DNA of 64,000 bases from assembly GCA_011033025.1 (NCBI GenBank), contig WFMF01000067.1, positions 372,001 through 436,000 on the forward strand, written 5' to 3'. Shown here one piece after another: positions 12,301 to 21,300 of this stretch. Under the pieces are notes generated by a model that was not told where the DNA came from, ran no database searches, and saw nothing but the letters and a program-made list of their open reading frames with translations. Source of the DNA: Beroe forskalii. Taxonomy: Eukaryota > Ctenophora > Nuda > Beroida > Beroidae. The first letter of the stretch is position 1; every line of letters begins with the position of its first letter. Made by a program: the position numbers and the translations under genes.

Positions 12301-15300
12301 AATTCGGAGAAAAAGCGAACGTAATTAATGGATGGCCCCAAGTGGATTGGCATCAGAGTGGTAACAATAGCTGGACTGAGTTCAGAGTGGTAAGCAGACT
12401 GGGATCAGAGTGGTAAGTAGAATGGAATCAGAGTGGTAACTGGATTGAGATGAAAGTGTGTAAATGAACATTGGACTGGGATCAGAGCAGTAAGTAGAAT
12501 GGATTATTGAACTAGCGTAGTAAAGTAGTAAGTGAACTGAGATCAGAGTGCTTAGTAGATTGGGATCAGAGTGGTAAATGGACATTCTGATTGGGTCTAG
12601 AGTCGTAAGCAGACTGGGATCAGAGAGTGGAAAGTGGACTCAGGACAGACGTCATTGTCAAATGGACTTGTATCAGAGTGATAGGGTGAACTGGGAACAG
12701 AATGGTATATTATAAGTGGATTGAGAGCAGAGTGATATAAGTGGATTGAGATCAGACTGCAGGTAAGATAAGCGTGTTAGTGGACTGGAATTGGATTGGT
12801 AAGTCAGCAGAGTTCAGAAATTAGGTCTGCTATCAGAGTGGTAAGTGGAAAATGTAGGAAACATCATGGAAGTCAAAACCGTCCTCTGATATCAAATGAA
12901 CATTGGCAAATGAAACATGTTTGATTACATGGAATACATAATCGCACATGTGTACGTAGATTAGGTACTAATGTAAACAATTGCCTATAGATCTACAGCA
13001 ATAGCTGTGTGCGGTTAAAACAACCACATTGTTTTTACTAATTTGGCATAATTCAGTTATCCCAGTACTATTGAGTAGTGAAAGTACTGCAATTTCACTG
13101 CTCGATGGGTTATAATTTGGCTATTGAAACCAGGATAATGTTACTTGATTGGGTACAGCTAGCATTAACAGTTTCTGATCGTTTGAAGAATCATTTTCCG
13201 TCGCATTTTAAATAGGTATTGAGGGTCCCAGTTATCAAAATATTATGTAGTTATCAAAATATCACCTGCTTTGATAGCATAGATATGTCAATTCATTCGG
13301 GTAATTTGATTCTGAAATGATGTATGGCATATCTTTGCTTATAATTGTCCTAGAAATTTCGTTCGAATTGGAAAGTGAACTAGCGTTCACTGATTATTCA
13401 CATGAACTGGTCCATTTTCCTAATTAACATTCAGGAAGCCCAATGAGTTTTTACTGTAGGGCACGTGACTACTCCACTTAATTGGAGCAGCGCAGAATCT
13501 GCACTCGATCTGTTGTTGATTTCTACAGCAGATAATATTCCCCTAGATCTGCGGTCGATCTGCGGTCGATCTGCACTGCAGACTTTAATGACCGCAGATT
13601 TTACGGAACATCGGACTGCAGATTCACAGCACATTTTAATAACCGCAGATCCACTGCAGATCTACCGCAGATATTCTGTACAGGAACAACGGGGTTACTC
13701 GGAATGATTGCGTTTACAGAATTTTACAGAATTGCTGCTATCACTGCTATCACTGCTATCACTGCTATCACTGCAGTTCACTGTTTTCTCTGCTATTTGA
13801 CTCGACTTTTGTCTACTGTTGATACATATTTTGCTGAATATTTATTAATTATCGATACCTATGTTGTTTTGCTGTCAATTTTAATCCAATTCTATTTCGA
13901 AGTTGAACTACTTCTCATAATTTCATGATTCAGTAAGCTGCTGAACAATGATGAATAACAGTTTCAGTGTTTTGACTCTTAACTTTCCATCGCCTCGATG
14001 TTTTTGTCGATAATGAACTCCACAAAAATCCTTCTATTTGCCAGTTTTTTGCCTCATGATCGATATTTTGCTGCTAAAATTGTTGTTGTGGACACTTTCA
14101 ATGATCTCAGCCAGTTTAGCACCAAAAAATATTTTCTTCCAAGAGGCGGGCTATATTGCAACCGGCGTAGAACTGCTCTCGCGGGCCGGGCTATATCCGG
14201 TGGGTATATCAAATTTAGCGTGCAGATATTTTACCGGGCCGCGCGCGCCCGCTACCTAAAATGTCTTCAAAAAGCGCACGCGAGTGGATATACTATAGCA
14301 TCATCGAAGATCACTGCTCTCATACTCTTATTATTTCATTTGAATGCCAGAGTTGCTTTAATATTAATCAACCTAGCCAGTGGCCTTCATGGCGACTTCC
14401 CTAGACAGAAGCAATCAAGTGACTGAGATGCTTGCACAATTCAAGACTTTCACCATTCAAGCCAGCCATGAGCCACACAGATTTCGCAAACCACAAATGA
14501 GCATGTACATCATGATTTCAATCAGACTGTTGAACAAGTGTAGGCTTTTTAGCAGATTAGTCAAAAATGGGCCAAAGATGGCTATGGGCCATCTCCCAAA
14601 TTGCCAGGCTATTTCACTCAGCAAACTACTGACTCATCCAAGTTAAACGTTATAAACATGTTCATATTGATTGAGGTTCAGCTGGACTTAATAGGCAAAG
14701 CCCAGAAAGTATAAGCCGTTATAAGTTGTAAATGATTACTGTGCAGCTAGATCTATACCAGCTTGGATAAGTTTATTCAATGAGTAGGTTACAGATTGGT
14801 ATCCGTGAGCTCAGCACTTTTCAGTTGCAAGTGTTGTGTTCAGTTTCATATAGTAATCAGTATTCTGCACTAGTGCACTCCTAGAATTCCTACACACCAT
14901 CAAGAGCCTGAGCAAACTCCAAATGAACTTGATATGCTTAGATTTCACTTTCGCAGACATGATAACTACATCAACACGAACACCCCAATCTAGGAGTTTA
15001 TCGAGGCTTTGACTACCATGAATCTATCTTTTCACTCCTGATTCTCATTAGTAAGTTAGTATTGATGACCTATTCAAGCTTTCAAGGCTATTATTAAGGT
15101 TTTGGTTATTTAAGGGTTGAAGAGTCCTTTCCAAGATAAGAGTACACAACATGGTTATTCATGTTGTGCAACTGGGCTAGTGCAGCACGTTTTCTGGTTC
15201 ATGAGTTATAATTCACTAGTTCACTGAATACTTGAGTTCATATGCTGATTAATCTGGGAGTTGTCATATACTCACATATTGTTCAAGTAATTGTTTACCA

Positions 15301-18300
15301 TTTAGTACCCCATCCCTCTCCTCTGTCAGCATTGGGTTTTGACTAGCCTCCCACCTGGCGTTGGCTTACCCCCAGACCAAAAATGTACTACTTGGGTTAG
15401 AAAAATAGTAGATGAAAAATCTCAAAATTTTCGCTGATGTAACCTTGGCCCCCTTCCTCCTGTCAGCTACTGTCAGTATTTGGAAACCCCTTAAATCCTC
15501 TGCTGCTGAGGTTAAAGATGTGATGGCTTCTCAATTTGAATAAATCATGGTCATAGCAAAAAATTTGAGCTGCAATAAAGAATTCTGCATGATCTTACTA
15601 AGCTAAAATACAAGTTTTCCACACTTTGGCATTGCATGGTTGTGCTGTCTAGGGAAAATTGTAAAAACACATTTTACCTCACTTGGTTGATTGTTTAACT
15701 TTTTTAAGGCCTCAGAGGCCATTGTTACTTATAAATGTGGAATCAGCTTGTTATTTTCTATTCTTGGGAGTAAAGGTAACAATCTCTAGGACTGAAATGC
15801 ACATTTTCACCTGCATTGCTCAAATACGCTAGCCGTGTTTTGTCTTTCCGACGATATCTCAGAAACTAAAGGTTTTGGGACCATGGAAACCTCATCCGCC
15901 CGACATAATTCGACTATTGCGGTCATTTTGAGGTGCTCATGGAGGTCTGTATCTCATTCAGAAGCTGAGATATCCGATTTTGAACATATGCGCCTACGTG
16001 CCTGAGGGGAATTTGAAAAAAATCATATTTGCCCCACTCAGATTTTAGTAAACTTTTTTTTGTGACCTCAGGGGACCCAATGGGAACTTATCCAGGTGAA
16101 ATCAGCTTGTTATTTTCGATTTTAATTTCAGCCCATTTTTATGCGAAAATCCGTTGGACTAGAAAATAACTGGGGAGCTATGTACAAACTTTCTAAGAAT
16201 AATAAAAGTGTGTATTTCATCCCTCACCGAATACCTACAGTACAATCCTCATGCAATGCAGAGGTATGAGGTTCCACTTAGGGCTATTGGTCTAAATGGG
16301 TGGGCTAAAAGAGCGGAGATAATAGGGCGACGGCGGGTCCTTCTCAAGTCAAGTTTCTTATGAATTATGAATTTGAGAGGCAATGTGTCTATTTACCAAG
16401 TTTGAGATGACAGAGGGCAGATTTATGAACATTTGAGGTGTATCTAATTCTCAAGTTTTAGATGACAGAGAGCAGAGTTGAGGTGAGCTGGAACCAGGTC
16501 CTTGTTGAGAGTTACACACTTGTCGTAACACTTGAGAGCTTCCCGGTACTGTTGCTTAGCAACGTGACTGTTACCTGGGAATAACAATTCAGATTTGATT
16601 TGATTTAAACAGTTCACACTCACACACAGACGTTTGCCTAAATCACTGCCTATGTGAATCACTAACCACCTGAAACCTGTTGTTTGATGAGAGAAATGAC
16701 GTGTTAAAAGTCTGATTGTTTTCAAATAAAATAATCAGGCAATAATAACCTTGATCTTTGAATTTAGCATATTGCTCCTCCTTGGTAGGCATCCTATGAG
16801 GTTTTGAAGCTGGTGTCTGAGCAGGTTTTGCGGGCGGTGTCTGAGCAGGTTTTGAGGGCGGTGTTTGGGCGGGTTTTGCAGGTTCACTAGCTTTGGGCGC
16901 GGGTTTGGGTTTCTCTGGCTCCTTGGGAGGTTCGGGGGTCTTTTTATTAGCTGCTGGAGCGGGTTGCGCTTTGCTCTGAGGTTTCGGAGATGCGGGTTTC
17001 GAAACCTCGGGTTTCACAACCTCGGGTTTTGGAGATGCGGGCTTTGTTTCAGGCGTGGCGGGTGTATGAGGAGCTGGTGATACTTTGGGCTTTTCAGGTT
17101 GCGGGGTTTTCGTTGGTGCAGGTTGTTTTGTTGTTGGAGGGGTGGAAACAGCTGAGGCTGGCTGAGAAGAGGCTGAAATGAAAAAGTTTTAGACTTAATA
17201 ATAATATTCAGTGGAAATAAAAAACAAAATTAAAGTTCCGAACCTTTTCTCAAACAACCACCAGTAAACACTTAAAAACTTTGATATTGGCTATTAGATA
17301 TTGGCTATTAGATTAAATGATGAGCACGTATTCCAACCTACCCGGATCTACGAAGTCAGGACCGTCAGGGTGCTCGGCGTGCGGCGCCACTTTGCTGCGC
17401 CACCCTGCGCCGTACTCGCGCCGCAACACCTCGCCCATCCTGTGCAGCCCTTGCTGGGCGGACACCTGGGACATAGAGCAGGGTTTTAGATACAGCATGG
17501 CTAACAGAGAGCAGGGTTTAGAGACAGTAATAACAGATATTTGAAGGGGTATTATATCATCAGTTAAACTTCTAGATTGATCCGAGTGCCAAAACTTTTG
17601 TAGGCACAAGTCGTTTTTGTGAGCTCAAAACAGATTGGTTTTTGGCGCTCATTCAGTAAGATTGGGAACGAGTTTCATGAATGCTACTCAATTGTTGGGT
17701 GGTTGTACATACCATGTACTCAGTACTCAGAACACCGTTTAGTCTAGACATGAGGCCGTCTAAAGCTGGAGGTTTTATTCCGCAAAATATGCTCTTTAGC
17801 ATTTAAATATATTGGTTGTTGTAACTTGTAAGGACTAAGGGTTTGTCTAAAAGTTTGATTTGAGTACAATTTACATCGCTATGAACGTAAGAAGTAAAGG
17901 ATATTTCTATGCTTAGAAATTATAGTTTGCATCGATTGACCGCATACGGCTCAACGTCGAAACATGTTATTGACTGCTGCAAAAGTAAAGTTACACAACT
18001 TGATATAAACCCTAATTTGAACCATTCTTTGAACCCTATTAATAAATAACCATGATTTTGATCCTAAAATAACCTAAATTTTAACTATGAAATACTGAAC
18101 TAACCTGAGAAGAGTCCATGAGGAGGGTAAGTCTGTAATCCTCGTATGATCTAACGAAGTTCTCGATATTCTCGTAAGCGATAGCTCGTCTCAGAACGCT
18201 TTTAAAGAACCGGGGATTAAACACCAAACTCTCGTTGCAATCCTTGACACACTCCGCTAGTTGACCGATCTAGGGAGGGCTTCGGTGTTAACAATTAGGG

Positions 18301-21300
18301 ATCAGCAGCTCATTAACGGGAAATTTGTTTTGAATTTTAAACAATACTTCTTATTTTGAGTCTTTTAACCAAAGCTCGAGTCTCTCTCTGTCTCACTCTC
18401 CTAGTTAGCTAGTTATCCTCCTAATCAAAAACCCGCCTAAACAAATATATCTGTTCAGACTTCAGGAGTTATATCAGAATGCTGGCAGAAAAACATATTG
18501 AAATTTTCAGTCATTCCACACGATTTCAAACCCCACAAACCTTCAACTTGCATGCCGCCCTATTACTGAGTAACAGTGCACTGTGGTACCAGTAGCCTGG
18601 GTTAGTCTTATCCAACTGCTCTATACAAGCCGTGTACTTTGACACAGCTTCTCCGTACATTCCAGTGCTGAAGAGTGCTGTAGCTTCCCCTTTCAGCTTG
18701 GAAACCTGAAGTTTGTTGAGTATGAGGGGTGCCAACCCAACCCTCTATAAAGGGCGCCAACCCCAAAACCTTAACTTCATTGAGTGAGAGTGGGCGCCAT
18801 CACACTAGGCCTCAAATTGTGAATGTCATTGAGGGGCATTCATAAATGTACCTACAGTTTTATGGCACCGGTGGCATTGGGGGGCACGCCTTAAAATTAA
18901 CGGATTGTGAAGGAGGGGTGAAATGAATAAAACTTCAGACTCCATTAACATTTTAACTGCGTACGCTGTTTTGCAGCAAGTGTTGTGAAATTTGAGATGC
19001 GTGGGGAGCCAAAACATGGACCTGTTATCAACACTCATCCAGAAATACACAACATTCTCTCCCTCCGTAATTACAGTGCTAACAATAGCAACTTAAGTTA
19101 TTCCACACACATCTGCACGATAAAAGCGTTGCCCTCCCGTAGGTCACGCGCAGTATTTCGTGTGGTCACGTGCTATGGAGTGATGACCGTGATTGGCTAA
19201 TATCCCGCACGAGAATAGGCGGTTAAGATGACGTCATTGTCACAGCCTATTGTAGTAAATTGATGACGTATTGAACAGCCTATTCATCAAGTGAGACTTT
19301 TGTTACTGAAGCTCAGCATTCCTATTGACACCGGTTTTAAAGAAGGTACCGCGTTTCCGCAGTACCCGCTAACATAAATTATACGTCCAGAGTAGGAACA
19401 TTTGTCCTAACTGCAGGATTCATCTAACCGGTGTGCAATGGAAAGACTCAGCCCAGAGGAAGACCCTATAAGATCAGCCTTAACCTCGACGTCAGGTAAG
19501 TATGCTGAAGAGAGCACAGCAATATAATTCATAATAGCAAGAAAAATATTTCCTTGTGTTTGATTAAAACACGCATTAGTGTAACATTTGAAGTTCCGAT
19601 TGCGCGCAAATTGGTCGGAAATTAATTCTCATGGCCATTCTAAACATTTTCATGTTACCAAAAAGAAAATTTGCTTATCGCGGTGGAATGATAATTGGTC
19701 AATTTTATGATTATGCGTCGACAAAACACAGGCTATAAAACCCTAAAAGAAGTAACATGGAAGCCAAGTAACATGGAAGCCAAGTACTCAGTCCCCATAT
19801 TCACAAATATTCGTGTTCGGGTTAAGGAATGAGGAATGGGAAATATGAAAAGAAAAAACAAAAACAAAACAAAAACAAGAAAGTTGATAGCGCAATTCCC
19901 CAGCCAGTGTACCAATCAAAGTGAGTTTTATAATGTCACGTGACCAATCCCAGCGCGTGACATCACGTGATTTCCATTCATATCTCACCTGGTCTGGAAG
20001 GGGCAGTATTTCAATAATCTGCCTTTGAGGCGGGGGTGGTGGAGCTACAAATTCCGGCTCAATCTCCTCCAAGATAACGGCTGCTGGTTCCGGGGACTTT
20101 GATTCCGGGGTTTCTGGGGCTGCTGCCGGTGGTTTTGTTTCGGGTTGCTTTATCGGGGGTGACTTGGGTCGTTTTTCTGGTACGATAGTTTCTGCTTTGT
20201 TTTGAGGGGAGCCGTTGTCTCGAGTGCAGGGTGTTTTACTTGATTTATCTGAAAAATAGGGGTTCAGATGATGAATTCGGAGTGTTGATAGGATCGTCAC
20301 GTTGAATAATACCAATTTTTAATTCGTCTAATCAAAGTTTGAATCAATCTTCATAATTAGTCCCATCCTAACCTGTCATCCTCTCGTTATCAGGTTTCTG
20401 AGAGGGAGGGGTATCTTGTTTGTTCCCCCCAGATTTCTGAGGACTTGGCACCTTGCCATGTTCCTCCTCCTCATCCGAACTACTCTCAACAATCTTCATC
20501 CTCTTCCCTCCTTTGGTCAGGAGTTTCTTGTTACGCTCCATGAACTCGTCAAGCAGTTGCTGCGAAATGTTAGGAAATAAGGGGATATGAGTTGCTGCGA
20601 AATGATAACAGATTAGAGCAGTGATTAGAATGGGTATGAACATTCTTGATTATTAACACATTTTTCACTAAGTACGATTTTTTGAACATACGTCTCACAT
20701 TTCACAATTCACAGAAATTGCAATTTTGATTTTGCTTTTACTGCGACATAACGCCTATACCTTTGACTTCACTCTCTTTTTGCCTACCTTAGCCCGTTTG
20801 TTGTTCTCATCCACAATGACACTCCGTTCCAAGTCCGCCTGAGCCTCCTTGATCTGTCCTGTTTTCTCCCGAGCATCAGCTCGTCTGAGGAGAGCCTTAA
20901 CGTTGTCTGGCTCCATCCGCAGGACTTGGTCGAAGTCCTGGATTGCTTTGAAGAAGCGCTCCAGTCGAATCACTGGGTGGGGGAAGTAGGGGTTAGTTGA
21001 CACTTACTTAAATAGAAAAGGGAAACTGGGGGTTAGAATTTTTGAAATTAGAGATGGGATGGACTTTACAAATTTTAAAAGGACGTATTCAAGTTCACCT
21101 TCATGTACAGTCAAGATTTCATGCTTAAATTCATGCCAAAAGCGTAACCGTCTTTGACAATGGTTGATTCATAATGAGTCACACATTCTAAACACAAGAG
21201 GCATAATATTACAATATTATTGACCCGTTTTGGAGCCATGATCCAAAGAGACCCGTGCTTCAAAGAGAGAAGTAGAAAGAGAGTAAGAAAGAGAATGAGA

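Larger units (their letters stand above)
10590..13692. mobile_element. 3.1-kb TIR element with a minisatellite core
   Basis: The left end CCGTTGTTCCTGTACAGAAT is matched by the inverted right end ATTCTGTACAGGAACAACGG. The arms continue for about 38 bp through repeats of GATCTGCGGT, which are multiplied near the right end (13540-13680). The interior is mostly the degenerate repeat at 11000-12850. No transposase frame is visible, and no clear target duplication. Non-autonomous; superfamily unknown. Confidence 0.85.

Noticed and set aside
13998..14646. Overlapping plus-strand frames of 73-142 codons
   Set aside because: They overlap in different phases, lie antisense in a SPAG1 intron, and show no recognisable domain.
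7619..16160. Whole region as a Maverick/Polinton element with long TIRs
   Set aside because: No polymerase, integrase or capsid-type frame is present and no outer target duplication was found.
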